Origin: CAVRIA01 sp963721115
Lineage (GTDB): Bacteria > Desulfobacterota > Binatia > HRBIN30 > CADEER01
DNA length: 64,000 nucleotides
Direction: 5' to 3'
Assembly (NCBI GenBank): GCA_963721115.1
Contig: CAVRIA010000002.1
Span: 1 to 64,000, forward strand
Part shown: positions 25,432 to 35,412 of the stretch, in pieces
Layout: each line of letters opens with the position of its first letter
How positions within the stretch are numbered: position 1 is the stretch's first letter
The notes under the pieces: model-generated
Databases searched by the model: none
Told to the model about the DNA's origin: nothing
The model's input: the letters and a program-made list of their open reading frames with translations, nothing else
Program-made: the position numbers and the translations under genes

Positions 25432-26156
25432 AAGAGACTCGTCTGCGCCCCTTGCCCGTGCAAGCGACCGCGGCGCTGCCCGCTCCGGCCGAGAAGGCGG
25501 CGGTGGTCGAGGCGATGTTCGACCGCATCGCCCCGCGCTACGACCGGATGAACCGCCTGCTCACCCTGCGCCTCGACCAGCGCTGGCGGCGGCGGGCGAT
25601 CGAGCTCGCCGGCATCGGCCGCGGCGACCTGGTGGTCGATCTCGGCTGCGGAACCGGCGACCTCTGCGATCTGGCGGCCGCCCGCGGCGCCCGCGTCCTC
25701 GGCGTCGACTTCGCCTCCGGCATGCTGGCCGCGGCGCGGCGGCGCGGCGTTCGCGCCGCGCTGATGCGGGCCGACGCTTCGGCCCTGCCCCTTCCCGCCG
25801 CCTGCGCCGACGCCGTCGTGTCGGCGTTCGCCCTGCGCAACTTCGTCTCCATTGCCGCCGTCCTGGAGGAGGCGTGCCGCGTTCTAAAGCCCGGCGGACG
25901 CCTCGTCCTGCTCGAGGTGGACGAGCCGGCGCCGCCGCTCCTGCGCTGGGGGCACTCTCTCTACTTCCGCCGCCTCGTGCCGCTTCTCGGCGCCCTGCTC
26001 GCCGACCGCTCGGCCTATGCCTACCTGCCGCGCTCCACCGCCTATCTGCCGCCCGAGCGCGAGCTGCTCGCCCGAGTCGAAGCGGCGGGCCTGCAGGCGC
26101 CCGCGAAGCACCGGCTGAGCGCCGGCGTGGCGCAGATCATCGTCGCCGTCCGCTAG
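25422..26156 (+). CDS. menG: Demethylmenaquinone methyltransferase
   Basis: This 244-residue SAM methyltransferase of the UbiE/MenG family starts at GTG 25422, overlapping merR. Signature parts are VEAMFDRIAPRYDRMNRLLT, LRLDQRWRR, motif I VVDLGCGTGDLCDLAAARGA, SAFALRNFVSIAAVLEEACR, and VLKPGGRLVLLEVDEPAPPL. It methylates C2 of demethylmenaquinone, the last step of menaquinone synthesis. Its place in an otherwise complete men operon supports MenG rather than ubiquinone UbiE. Confidence 0.92.
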   Translation: MALEETRLRPLPVQATAALPAPAEKAAVVEAMFDRIAPRYDRMNRLLTLRLDQRWRRRAIELAGIGRGDLVVDLGCGTGDLCDLAAARGARVLGVDFASGMLAAARRRGVRAALMRADASALPLPAACADAVVSAFALRNFVSIAAVLEEACRVLKPGGRLVLLEVDEPAPPLLRWGHSLYFRRLVPLLGALLADRSAYAYLPRSTAYLPPERELLARVEAAGLQAPAKHRLSAGVAQIIVAVR

Positions 26157-26161
26157 GGGTC

Positions 26162-27561
26162 ATGCACCTGCAGATCGAACCGGATCCCGGCGGGATCCGC
26201 CGACAGATCGCGCGCGGCATCGACCGCGCCCGCGCCCTGCGCCGCCCGGTTCTGGTCGCCCGCACCGTTGCCGTCGCTCCACCCGAGGACATCCTCGCGC
26301 CGCTGCAGCGAGCCCGGGCTGCCGGTGTGGATACGGTGCTTTGGGAGCGTCCCGCGGACCGGCTGGCGATCGCCGGCATCGGCACGGCGTGGGCGATCAG
26401 CGCCGCCGGTGCCGATCGCTTCCGCGAGGTCGCGGACGCCTGCGCCTCGCTGGCAAGCGACGCCGTAGCCGAGCCCGCGGCACCGGGGCCGCTCTTCGTC
26501 GGCGGCTTCTCCTTCGCGCCCGACCTCGCCGCGAACGGCGCCTGGAGCCCGTTTCCTGCCGGGCGCATGACCGTCCCGCGCATCCTCGTCACCAGGCGGG
26601 AGAACACCGCCAGTCTGTCGCTCAGCGTCGTGGTCGACGCGCAAAGCGACGACGACGTCTTCTGTGCCGGGAGCTGGCGGGCGATCTGTCCTGGCTGCAG
26701 GGCGGTGCAGCGGCGCAGGACGATCCGACCGCGACGAGCTATGAGGCCACGCCGGTCCCCGCCCAGGACCGCTGGAAGGAGTCGGTCGCCGCGGCGGTCT
26801 CCGACATCCGCAGCGGGCGCTTCGACAAGCTCGTCCTCGCCCGCGCCTGCGCGATCCGCTCGAACCGCCCCTTCGAGGGCGCCCGCATCGCCCGTCGCCT
26901 GCGCCACTCGTACCCCTCCTGCGCAACATTCTGGTTCGGCCGCGCCGATGCGAGCTTCGTCGGCGCCACGCCGGAGCCGCTGGTGCGACTCGAAGGCCGC
27001 GTCGCCTACCTCGCGGCCATCGCCGGCTCCATCGCGCGCGGCACCACTCCCGGCGCCGACGGCGCCCTCGCCCGGGCGCTATTGGCAAGCGCCAAGGACC
27101 GGCACGAGCACGAGCTCGTCGTGCGCGCGATCCGAGACTCGATCGCACCGCTGTGCGATCGCCTCGACGTCCCCGAAGCGCCACAGGTGCTCGCCCTGGC
27201 CAACGTCCAGCACCTCCTCACGCCGATCACGGCGCACCTCGCGGCGCGCTGCCGCCTGCTCGACCTGGTCGACCGCCTGCACCCGACGCCGGCGGTGGCG
27301 GGCCACCCGCGCGCCGCGGCGCTCCACGAGCTGCGCGAGCGCGAGAGGATCGAGCGCGGTTGGTACGCCGGCCCGGTCGGCTGGATGAACCTCGACGGCG
27401 ACGGCGAGCTCGCCGTCGCCATCCGCTCCGCGCTTCTGAGCGGCAACCAGGCCACGCTCTACGCCGGCGCCGGCATCGTCGCCGGCTCCGATCCGGAGGC
27501 CGAGCTGGCCGAGACGCGGCTCAAGCTGCAGCCGCTGCTGTCGGCCCTCATGGAGATCTGA
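26162..27561 (+). CDS. menF: Isochorismate synthase (frameshifted)
   Basis: This enzyme converts chorismate to isochorismate, the entry step of the o-succinylbenzoate pathway. The N-terminal half (ATG 26162, HLQIEPDPGGIRRQIARGID to DAQSDDDVF) is separated from the chorismate-binding half by one indel near 26665. The second frame then runs DRWKESVAAAVSDIRSGRFD, KLVLARA, GATPEPLVRLEG, AIAGSIARGTTPGAD, ASAKDRHEHELVV and GWYAGPVGWMNLDGDGE, all typical of MenF/EntC/DhbC. Restored length is about 466 residues. An AGGGG lies 4 bases before the start. It follows menG by 5 bases. Confidence 0.9.
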
Positions 27562-27567
27562 ACCGAG

Positions 27568-29476
27568 ATGAAGGGGCTCAAGTCTGGGGCCGGAGCCCGC
27601 CGTTCCCCGGCACGAAGCTCACCCGCACACCGGCTCACCGGCATACCGGCGCACGCAAACGCCCGTATCGCCGATCCGCCGCACGCCGCGTCGAACACGC
27701 CGGCCTACGCAAACGATCCGCGCTGGGCCGGAATCGCCGACTTCGTCGACGAGCTGGCGCGCTCCGGCGTCGCCGACGCCTGCGTTTCTCCCGGCGCCCG
27801 TTCGACGCCGCTCGCCTTCCTCCTGGCGGCGCATCCCGGCCTGCGCGTCTGGTCGCACATCGACGAGCGCAGCGGCGCCTTCTTCGCCCTCGGTGCGGCC
27901 AAGGCGGCGCGGCGGCCGGTGGTCGTGCTCTGCACCTCGGGCACGGCGGCGGCGAACTTCCTCCCCGCGGTCGTCGAGGCGGCCTACGCGCACGTGCCGC
28001 TGATCGTCCTCACGGCCGACCGACCGCCCGAGCTGCGCGAGTGCGGCGCCGGCCAGGCGATCGATCAGCTGAAGCTCTACGGCGATCACGCCAAGTGGTT
28101 CGCCGAGGTCGGCGACGCCGACTGCGGGCGCCGCTATTTCCGCGCTCTCGCCTGCCGTGCCGCCGCCACCGCCGCCGCGCCGCCGGCCGGCCCGGTTCAT
28201 CTCAACTTCCCCTTCCGCGAGCCGTTGCTGCCGGCTCCGGCATCGGAGTCGACCGCCGCGGATGACACCTCGCCGCGCGCCGCGTCCGCCCCCTACACGA
28301 CATTCCACGCCGCCGAGCAGACAGCCTCCGCTGCCACCGTGGCCGAGCTGGCCGCCCTCCTGGCGGCGTCGCCGCGCGGCCTGATCGCCTGCGGGCCGGC
28401 CGATGCGAACGCCGAAACAGCGGCGGCGATCGCCGATCTCGGGCGCGAGCTCGGCTACCCGATCCTCGCCGATCCGACGTCGCAGATGCGCTGCGGCGCC
28501 CACGACACGACGCAGGTGATCGACACCTACGACGCGATGCTGCGCCGCGACGCCGTGGTCGAGCGCCTGGCGCCGGAGCTGGTCCTGCGCATCGGCCCGA
28601 TGCCCACGTGCAAGCCGTTCGCGGCGTTTCTCCGCCGCCATGCCACCGCTCGCCAGGTGGTGATCGATCCGCTCGGCCCATGGAACGATCCGCTGCACCT
28701 GGCGGCGGACATCGTCCGCGCCGATCCGCGCGGCGCTGTCTGACGCCCTGCGCGAGTCGCTGTCGTCTGTCGCCTTTTCCCGGCGGCGCGACCGCGCCTG
28801 GCTCGCGGCGTGGACCTCCGCCAACCGCCGCGCCCGCCGCGCCCTGACCGCAGAGGTAGCGGGAGCGCGCGAGCTCTTCGAGGGGCAGGTGTTCGCCGAG
28901 CTCGCCGAGACGCTGCCGGACGGCGCCAACCTCTACATCGGCAACAGCCTGCCGGTGCGCGACCTGGAGCTGTTCTGGCCGGCCGGGCCGCGCCGGGTGC
29001 GCGTTCTCTGCAACCGCGGCGCCAACGGAATCGACGGCTTCGTCTCCAGCGGCCTCGGCGCGGCGGCGGTGTCCGACGCGCCGACCGTGATCATCAGCGG
29101 CGACCTCGGCTTCTACCACGACCTCAACGGTCTCCTCGCCGTCAAACGCCACGCGCTGCGCGCGACCTTCGTCGTCCTCAACAACGACGGCGGCGGCATC
29201 TTCTCTCACCTGCCGCAGGCCGAGCTCGAGCCGTCGGGCTCCGCCTTCACCGAGCTCTTTCTGACGCCGCACGGGCTGGACTTCCGCGGCGCCGTAGAGA
29301 TGTACGGCTGCCGCCACCGCCGCGTCGCCTCGCGTGCCGAGCTGCGCGGAGCCCTGCTCGAAGCGCTGCCGTCGCCCGTCGCCACGGTGATCGAAGCGCC
29401 GATCGACGGCGCGTTCAGCCTGGCGCTACACCGCCGCCTCTGGGAGCGGGCGGGAGAGGCCGCGGCGGAGGCGTGA
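27568..29476 (+). CDS. menD: SEPHCHC synthase (frameshifted)
   Basis: This ThDP-dependent enzyme adds 2-oxoglutarate to isochorismate. Motifs are ACVSPGARSTPLAFLLAAHP, HIDERSGAFFALGAAKA with the cofactor glutamate, and CTSGTAAANFLPAVVEA. After a slip near 28728 come NLYIGNSLPVRDLELFW, NRGANGIDGFVSSGLGAA, and the ThDP/metal motif GDLGFYHDLNGL with NNDGGGIFSHLPQ. Restored length is about 636 residues, long for MenD. The excess is an N-terminal 45 residues that read through an ACCGG repeat (HRLTGIPAH), so translation may start nearer 27700 or the repeat may have invaded the 5' end. The stop overlaps menH (TGATG). Confidence 0.9.
27616..27655. repeat. ACCGG short tandem repeat inside the menD frame
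   Basis: CTCACCCGC, ACACCGGCTCACCGGCATAC and CGGCGCAC follow one another, the same unit family as at 8257 and 17606. Here the repeat is within the apparent 5' coding part of menD. Confidence 0.5.
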
Positions 29477-30333
29477 TGCGGATCCGCGCCGGCGACGTCT
29501 TCCTGCACGCGACCGAACAGGGCCGCGGGCAGCCGCTTCTGCTCCTGCACGGGTTCACCGGCAGCGTCGCCGACTGGACGCCCTCACCTGGCGCTCTTCG
29601 CCGCGTCGTTTCGCGTCATCGCCGTCGACCTCCTCGGCCACGGCCTCTCCGAAGCGCCGGCGGACGCCGGCCGCTACCGCATGGAGCGCGTGCGTCGAGG
29701 ACCTCGCCGCGGTGCTCGACCGGTTCGGCGTCGAACGCACCGCCTGCGCCGGCTACTCGATGGGCGGCCGCGTCGCGCTGGGGTTCGCGCTCGCCCACCC
29801 CGAGCGCGTTCGCGCGTTGGTCCTCGAGGGTGCCTCGCCGGGCATCGAGGATCCGGACGAGCGCCGCCGTCGTCTGCTCGGCGATCTCGTCCTTGCCGAT
29901 CGCCTCGAGCGCGGCGGCATCGAGGCCTTCGTCGACGAGTGGATGCGACAGCCTCTGTTCGCCTCGCAGGGGCGCCTCGGCAGCGATGCGCTCGAGGCGC
30001 TCCGGCGCCGGCGTTGCGCCGGCAGTGCCACCGGTCTGGCGAACAGCCTGCGCGGGCTGGGAACCGGCGCGCAGCCGTCCTTCTGGAAGCGCCTCGGCGA
30101 CGTCCGGGCGCCGGTCGCTGCTGATCGCCGGCGCGGAGGACGAGAAGTTCCGGGCCGTCGCCGCGGCCATGGCGCAGCGCATGCGCGGCAGCGAGACCGC
30201 GATCATTCCCGCCGCCGGCCACAACACGCACCTCGAGAACCCCATCGAGTTCGCCCGCGCGGCGAACGATTTTCTCCGCCGCGTCTGCGCCGTGCCCGGC
30301 CGGGAGGAGCACCGCGATGCGATCCGCGGATGA
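29476..30333 (+). CDS. menH: SHCHC synthase, alpha/beta-hydrolase (frameshifted)
   Basis: MenH removes pyruvate from the MenD product. Conserved parts are spread over several frames: GQPLLLLHGFTGSVADWT (29530-29580), FRVIAVDLLGHGLSEAPADA in a second frame, and VLDRFGVERTACAGYSMGGR (nucleophile Ser in GYSMGG) then VALGFALAHPERVRALVLEG in a third. After another slip near 30120 comes LLIAGAEDEKFRAVAAAMAQ, then the catalytic His in IPAAGHNTHLENPIEFA. About three single-base indels are needed, near 29580, 29690 and 30120. Restored length is about 285 residues. It overlaps menD by one base. Confidence 0.82.
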   Translation: MRIRAGDVFLHATEQGRGQPLLLLHGFTGSVADWTPSPGALRRVVSRHRRRPPRPRPLRSAGGRRPLPHGARASRTSPRCSTGSASNAPPAPATRWAAASRWGSRSPTPSAFARWSSRVPRRASRIRTSAAVVCSAISSLPIASSAAASRPSSTSGCDSLCSPRRGASAAMRSRRSGAGVAPAVPPVWRTACAGWEPARSRPSGSASATSGRRSLLIAGAEDEKFRAVAAAMAQRMRGSETAIIPAAGHNTHLENPIEFARAANDFLRRVCAVPGREEHRDAIRG

Positions 30334-30432
30334 GATGGTCGGAGAGCGAAAATGCAAAGGTGCCACTGGGTGCTCGGCACGCCGACAGGGCATGAAGATG
30401 CGCCCGTGGTTCGGCTCCCCCTCGGATCGAGT

Positions 30433-30554
30433 CTGTCGATTTTCTCCGAAACGAGGCTTCGACAAGCTCAGCCTGAGCGGTTGGGGGTTGATTTCAAAGG
30501 ACTTTGGCCGCCCACCCTGAGCTTGTCGAAGGGTGTCCTCGCATTTATCGACAG
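30433..30554. repeat. MITE-like repeat with CTGTCGAT/ATCGACAG ends (copy 2)
   Basis: The perfect 8-bp inverted ends CTGTCGAT (30433-30440) and ATCGACAG (30547-30554) enclose GCTTCGACAAGCTCAGCC and its inverse CCTGAGCTTGTCGAAGGG, a strong hairpin. It sits between menH and menB inside the operon. Confidence 0.75.
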
Positions 30555-30614
30555 CCCCGATCCGGGAGAGGGAACCCACGAGTTACACCGCTCGGATTTC
30601 CAAAGGAGGTTTTC

Positions 30615-31434
30615 ATGACCATCGAATGGCAATCGCGCCGGCAGTACACCGACGTTCTCTACGAGACCGCCGAGGGCATCGCCAAGATCACCATCAACCG
30701 GGCGCAGGTGCGCAACGCCTTCCGTCCACAGACGCACGTTCGAGCTCATGGACGCCTTCGCGGCGGCGCGCGAGGACCGCGACGTCGGCGTCGTCATCCT
30801 CACCGGCGCCGGCAGCGAGGCGTTCTGCTCCGGCGGCGACCAGCGCGTGCGCGGCGAGGCGGGCTACGTCGGCAACGACGGCGTGCCGCGTCTCAACGTG
30901 CTCGATCTGCAGCGCCAGATCCGCACCCTGCCCAAGCCGGTGGTCGCCATGGTGGCGGGATACGCGATCGGCGGCGGGCACGTCCTGCACCTGGTCTGCG
31001 ACCTGACGATCGCGGCCGATAACGCCGTCTTCGGTCAGACCGGACCGCGCGTCGGCAGCTTCGACGGCGGCTACGGCGCGACCTACATGGCGCGCATCGT
31101 CGGGCACAAGAAGGCGCGCGAGATCTGGTACCTGTGCCGTCGCTACGACGCCCGCCAGGCGCTCGAGATGGGGCTGGTCAACACCGTGGTGCCGGTCGCT
31201 CGCCTGGAGGAGGAGACGGTGCAGTGGTGCCGCGAGATCCTCGCCAACAGCCCGCTCGCCCTCCGCTGCCTGAAGGCGGCGTTCAACGCCGACACCGACG
31301 GGCTCGCCGGCATCCAGGAGCTGGCCGGCAATGCGACGCTGCTGTTCTACATGTCGGAGGAAGCGCAGGAAGGGCGCAACGCCTTCCTCGAGAAGCGCGC
31401 CCCGGACTTCAAACGCTTCCCGCGCCTGCCGTGA
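30615..31434 (+). CDS. menB: 1,4-dihydroxy-2-naphthoyl-CoA synthase (frameshifted)
   Basis: MenB closes the naphthoate ring from o-succinylbenzoyl-CoA. ATG 30615 follows a perfect AAGGAGGT. Crotonase-fold motifs are ITINRAQVRNAFRPQT, then after one extra base near 30736 FELMDAFAAAREDRDVGVVI, the oxyanion stretch SGGDQRVRGEAGYVGNDGVP, VAGYAIGGGHVLHLVCDLTI, and the MenB-specific GQTGPRVGSFDGGYGATYMA. Restored length is about 272 residues, the normal size. It overlaps menA by 4 bases (GTGA). Confidence 0.93.
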
Positions 31435-32343
31435 GCTCCGCGACGCGTGCCCTGCCGGCGTCCGCCGAGAACGGACGCGCCTGGCTGCTGGCCATCCGCC
31501 CGCAGACGTTGACGGCGGCGGTGGTGCCGGTCCTGGTCGGCTCCGCGCTGGCGGCGCGCGCCGGCGGCTTTCGCGCCGCGCCAGCCGCCGCGGCGCTGCT
31601 CGGCGCGCTGCTGATCCAGATCGGAACCAACCTGGCGAACGACGTCGGCGACTTCGAGCGCGGCGCCGATGCCGCGACCCGAATCGGGCCGGTGCGGGTG
31701 ACGCAGAGCGGCCTGCTGACACCCCGGCAGGTGCGCCGTCGCCGCCTGGTCGGCGTTCGCCGCCGCCGCAGTCGCCGGCCTCTATCTGATCGCGTCGAGC
31801 GGCTGGCCGATCGCGGTGCTCGGCAGCGCCGCCATCGTCTCCGGCTGGGCGTACACCGGCGGCCCCTGGCCGCTGGGCTACAACGGCCTGGGAGACCTCT
31901 TCGTCTTCGCGTTCTTCGGGCTGGCCGCCGTCGCCGGGACCTTCTACGTTCAGGCCGGCGCGCCCGGCACCCTCGTCTGGCTCGCCGCGGTGCCGATCGG
32001 CGCCCTGGCGACTGCGATCCTGGTGGTGAACAACGCGCGCGACGTCGACGGCGATCGCGCCGCCGGCAAGCGCACTCTCGCCGTTCGCCTCGGCCAGGGA
32101 ACGGCGCGGGCGGAGTTCGCCCTGCTGCTGGCATTTGCCTACGCCGTCCCCGTTCTCCTCTGGTGGACGCGGCTGGCATCCGCCGGGGTCTTCCTGTCGT
32201 GGTTGACGCTGCCGTGGGCCGCCGTCCTCGCCCGGCGCATGGCCGTCATTCGAGACGGCGCCGACTTCAACGCCGCTCTGCGCTCCACGGCCCGATTGCA
32301 CGCCCTGTTCGGAGCGCTCTTCGCCGCCGGCTTGTTGGTTTAA
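31431..32343 (+). CDS. menA: 1,4-dihydroxy-2-naphthoate prenyltransferase (frameshifted)
   Basis: This UbiA-family membrane enzyme attaches the polyprenyl tail to DHNA. GTG 31431 overlaps the menB stop. The family's first Asp-rich motif is in NLANDVGDFERGADAATRIG, then PVRVTQSGLLTPRQV. After a slip near 31738 the helices AGLYLIASSGWPIAVLGSAA and FAFFGLAAVAGTFYVQAG follow, and the second Asp motif is in NNARDVDGDRAAGKRTLAVR. About eight or nine membrane helices are expected; restored length is near 304 residues. This is the membrane-bound step that produces demethylmenaquinone for MenG. Confidence 0.92.
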
Positions 32344-32394
32344 GTATGCCTTTCCACAAATGCGGTGATGTATTTCCCCCTCTCCCGGCTGAGG

Positions 32395-32547
32395 CTGTCG
32401 ATTTTCTCGAGGGTCGAGATTCCCCCCTTTGGAAAAGGGGGGTCAGGGGGGATTTTGAGATGGATTCGTTCGGACAAATCCCCCTCAATCCCCCTTTTTC
32501 AAAGGGGGAAGTCGGACTCGCTTCTCTTGCCAGGAGAAAATCGACAG
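32395..32547. repeat. MITE-like repeat with CTGTCGATTTTCTC ends (copy 3)
   Basis: Perfect 14-bp terminal inverted repeats (CTGTCGATTTTCTC at 32395-32408, GAGAAAATCGACAG at 32534-32547) enclose a GGAAAAGGGGGGTCAGGGGG arm and its inverse AATCCCCCTCAATCCCCC. The latter is another common bacterial hairpin, apparently nested. It fills part of the 427-base gap between menA and menC; the rest of the gap shows no gene. Confidence 0.78.
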
Positions 32548-32770
32548 ACTCGGATGGGAGAGGATCAAGGGGGATTTGATCGCGCCGCAGGCCACCATGG
32601 TCATGGCCGCTCGATGCTGTGACAGAAGTCGAAATTGGTGATGGCTTCGTCATGCGTCTGATCCCCCTCATCCTGACCTTCTCCCATCCGGGAGAAGGAA
32701 CCCCTCGTACGTGGTTGCCTCTTTTTGTCTTTCACGTTCCCGTACGACTGAGCTCTTGCTGTGAAGCTCG

Positions 32771-33892
32771 ATGAAGATCGAAAGCTGCTCGTTCACGCCG
32801 TTCCGCATTCCGTTTCGCCGGCCGCTCGAGATCGCCGGGAACCTCGTCGAGGCGCGTCTCGGTTGGCTGGTCGAGCTGCATGGCGAGGACGGGTGCGTCG
32901 GCCTGGGCGAGGTGTCGCCCCCTCCCGCGGCCCCGGCAGCCGCCGTGGATCACGTCGCCGCCGCGGTCGAAGGGGCCGGGGGCGTCCTGATCGGGCTCGA
33001 CGCACGCGACGTCTCCGGCGCCGTCCGCCGGCTCGCGGCGATGCGACCGCCGGTGGTGCGAGCCGGTCTGGAGACGGCCGTCTACGACCTCGCCGGCCGT
33101 GCACTGGGTGTTGGGATCGCCGAGCTTCTCGGCGGCGCCCGGCGTCGTCGCGTCGTCGTCAACGCCCTCCTGTGCGAGACCGAACCCGCCGCATTGCACG
33201 CCGAGGCGCGGGCCGCCGTTGCGCGGGGCTTCCGCTGCCTCAAGCTCAAGCTGCCGCCGCACGATGTCGACGGCGCGGTCGCGCGCGTCGCCGCGGTGCG
33301 CGGGGGCGCGGGTGATGACGTCGCGATCCGCGCCGATGCCAACGCGGGCTGGAGCGTGGCCGAGGCAGTCGACGCGATGCGCCGTCTGGCTCCCTACGGC
33401 ATCGAGTACGTCGAGCAGCCGGCCGCCAGCGTGTCCGGTTTGGCGGAGGTGCGGCGCGCCGTCGCGGTTCCCGTCGCCGCGGACGAGAGCGCCGCCGATG
33501 CCGGCGCCGTGCGCGACATCGCGGCGGCGGGCGCGGCCGACGTGGTGGTGGTGAAGCCGGCCCTGGTCGGGCTGACGGTGGCGCTCGAGATCGTCCGCGC
33601 CGCGCACCGGCACGGGCTCGGCGCCGTCGTCACCTCCTCCCTCGACACGGGCGTGGGGATCGCCGCCGCCCTGCACCTCGCGGCAACGCTGGCGGATCCG
33701 GCGCCGCCCTGCGGGCTGGCGACCGGCGACCTTCTGGCCGGCGATCTGATCCGCGAGCGGCTGGTCGTCACCGCCGGCGAGCTCCAAGTGCCCGCCGGCC
33801 CCGGTCTCGGCGTGCACCTCGACCGCCGCTCGCTCGACAGGTGGTCCCGCCCGACTTCGAGCATCACGGAGCGTGTTGGCAATGCGCGCTGA
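32771..33892 (+). CDS. menC: o-Succinylbenzoate synthase
   Basis: This 373-residue enolase-superfamily enzyme dehydrates SHCHC to o-succinylbenzoate. Catalytic and metal residues are visible: RCLKLKLPP (KxK), AIRADANAGW (Asp), IEYVEQPA (Glu), VAADESAADA (Asp) and VVVKPALVG (Lys), in the order expected for MenC. The N-terminal capping domain begins FTPFRIPFRRPLEIAG. ATG 32771 is the first possible start after the repeat-filled gap. The 3' end overlaps menE by 11 bases. Confidence 0.92.
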   Translation: MKIESCSFTPFRIPFRRPLEIAGNLVEARLGWLVELHGEDGCVGLGEVSPPPAAPAAAVDHVAAAVEGAGGVLIGLDARDVSGAVRRLAAMRPPVVRAGLETAVYDLAGRALGVGIAELLGGARRRRVVVNALLCETEPAALHAEARAAVARGFRCLKLKLPPHDVDGAVARVAAVRGGAGDDVAIRADANAGWSVAEAVDAMRRLAPYGIEYVEQPAASVSGLAEVRRAVAVPVAADESAADAGAVRDIAAAGAADVVVVKPALVGLTVALEIVRAAHRHGLGAVVTSSLDTGVGIAAALHLAATLADPAPPCGLATGDLLAGDLIRERLVVTAGELQVPAGPGLGVHLDRRSLDRWSRPTSSITERVGNAR

Positions 33893-35381
33893 GCCGCTGC
33901 CGAACTGGCTGGAACAGCGGGCGCGCAGCGACCCCGGTCACGCGGCCCTGATCTGTGGGGAGCGGACCGTCTCCTTCGCCGCGCTGGTGGACGCGGCGCG
34001 GATCGCCGCCGGCCGCCTGCGCCGCCTCGGGGTGCGCAGCGGCGACCGGGTCGCCGTCGTGGCGCCCAACGGACTGGAGCTCGTCGACGTGGCCTGCGGC
34101 GCCATGCAGGTCGGAGCCGTGCTGGTGCCGCTCAGCCCGCGGCTCGGGGCGCCGGAGGTCGAGCTGCGGCTGCGGGACTGCGCACCGGCGCTCCTCTGTT
34201 ACGACGGCGCCGCCGTCGAGACGGCGCGCAAGGTCGGACCTCCGTCGATCCGGCGCGCCTGCATCGGCGGCGATCCGCTTCCCGGCGACGCCGCGTGGGG
34301 CGAGCTCGCGCCGGTGGACGGCGAGCTCGCCGCCCTCGACCTGAGCGCCCCGCACACGGTGATCTACACGTCGGGCAGCAGCGGCCGCCCGAAGGGCATC
34401 GTCCTGACGTACGGAAATCACTTCTGGAGCGCCGCCGGCTCGGCGTTCAACCTCGGCGTGCTGCCCGACGACCGGTGGCTCGCCTGCCTGCCGTTCGCGC
34501 ACGTCGGCGGCCTTTCGATCCTGCTGCGCGGCCTGATCTACGGCACCACCACCGTGATCCAGCCGGGCTTCGATCCCGAGTGGGTCGGCCGCGCCATCGA
34601 CGAGCAGCGCGTGACCATCGTCTCGGTCGTGGCCAACATGCTGCGGCGCATGATCGAGGCGCGCGGCGATCGGCCGTACCCGGCCTCGCTGCGCTGCGTG
34701 CTGCTCGGCGGCGGCCCGGCGCCGCGCGCACTGCTCGAGGCGTGCGCACAGCGGCGGATTCCGGTGGCCCAGACCTATGGACTGACGGAGGCGGCCTCGC
34801 AGGTCGCGACCCTGAAGCCGCGCGACGCGCTGCGCAAGCTCGGCAGTGCCGGCCAGCCGCTCCTTCCGACGGAGATCCGCATCGTGCGGAACGGCGACCC
34901 GGTCGCCGCCGGCCTGGCCGGCGAGATCCAGGTGCGCGGACCGTGCGTGAGCCCGGGCTATCTCGGGGAGCGCGGGGAGCGCGGCGGATGGCTCGCGACC
35001 GGCGACCTCGGTCGTCTCGACGGCGAGGGATTCCTCTACGTGCTCGGCAGACGCGACGACGTGATCATCTCCGGCGGCGAGAACGTGCATCCGGTCGAGG
35101 TCGAGAGCGTGCTGCAGGATCACCCCGCGGTCGCCGAAGCCTGCGCCGCGGGCGCGCCCGACGAACGCTGGGGCGAGGTCGTGATCGCCTTCGTGCGCCT
35201 GCTCCCGGGGAGCGCGGCCTCGTCGGAGGATCTGCGCCGGCACGTCCGCGCGCGGCTCGCCGCCTTCAAGGTCCCGCGCGACGTCCACTTCGTCGACGAC
35301 TTTCCGCGCACGCCGTCTGGAAAGATCGCCCGCCGGCAGCTCGCGCCTCCGGCGGCGCTGCCGGAAGATTCGCGCCGCTGA
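33882..35381 (+). CDS. menE: o-Succinylbenzoate-CoA ligase
   Basis: This 499-residue ANL-superfamily ligase (ATG 33882; a TTG at 33873 is possible) has VIYTSGSSGRPKGIVLTYGN (P-loop), TYGLTEAASQVA, GWLATGDLGRLDGEGFLYV, RRDDVIISGGENVHPVEVE and TPSGKIARRQL with the C-terminal catalytic lysine. It activates o-succinylbenzoate to its CoA ester for MenB. Overlap with menC and the completeness of the surrounding pathway support MenE over a generic acyl-CoA ligase. It is the last gene of the operon; an AACAAC repeat follows the stop and may end transcription. Confidence 0.9.
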   Translation: MRAEPLPNWLEQRARSDPGHAALICGERTVSFAALVDAARIAAGRLRRLGVRSGDRVAVVAPNGLELVDVACGAMQVGAVLVPLSPRLGAPEVELRLRDCAPALLCYDGAAVETARKVGPPSIRRACIGGDPLPGDAAWGELAPVDGELAALDLSAPHTVIYTSGSSGRPKGIVLTYGNHFWSAAGSAFNLGVLPDDRWLACLPFAHVGGLSILLRGLIYGTTTVIQPGFDPEWVGRAIDEQRVTIVSVVANMLRRMIEARGDRPYPASLRCVLLGGGPAPRALLEACAQRRIPVAQTYGLTEAASQVATLKPRDALRKLGSAGQPLLPTEIRIVRNGDPVAAGLAGEIQVRGPCVSPGYLGERGERGGWLATGDLGRLDGEGFLYVLGRRDDVIISGGENVHPVEVESVLQDHPAVAEACAAGAPDERWGEVVIAFVRLLPGSAASSEDLRRHVRARLAAFKVPRDVHFVDDFPRTPSGKIARRQLAPPAALPEDSRR

Positions 35382-35412
35382 CGGGAAAGGTCGAGACCTC
35401 GGGTTTTGATTC

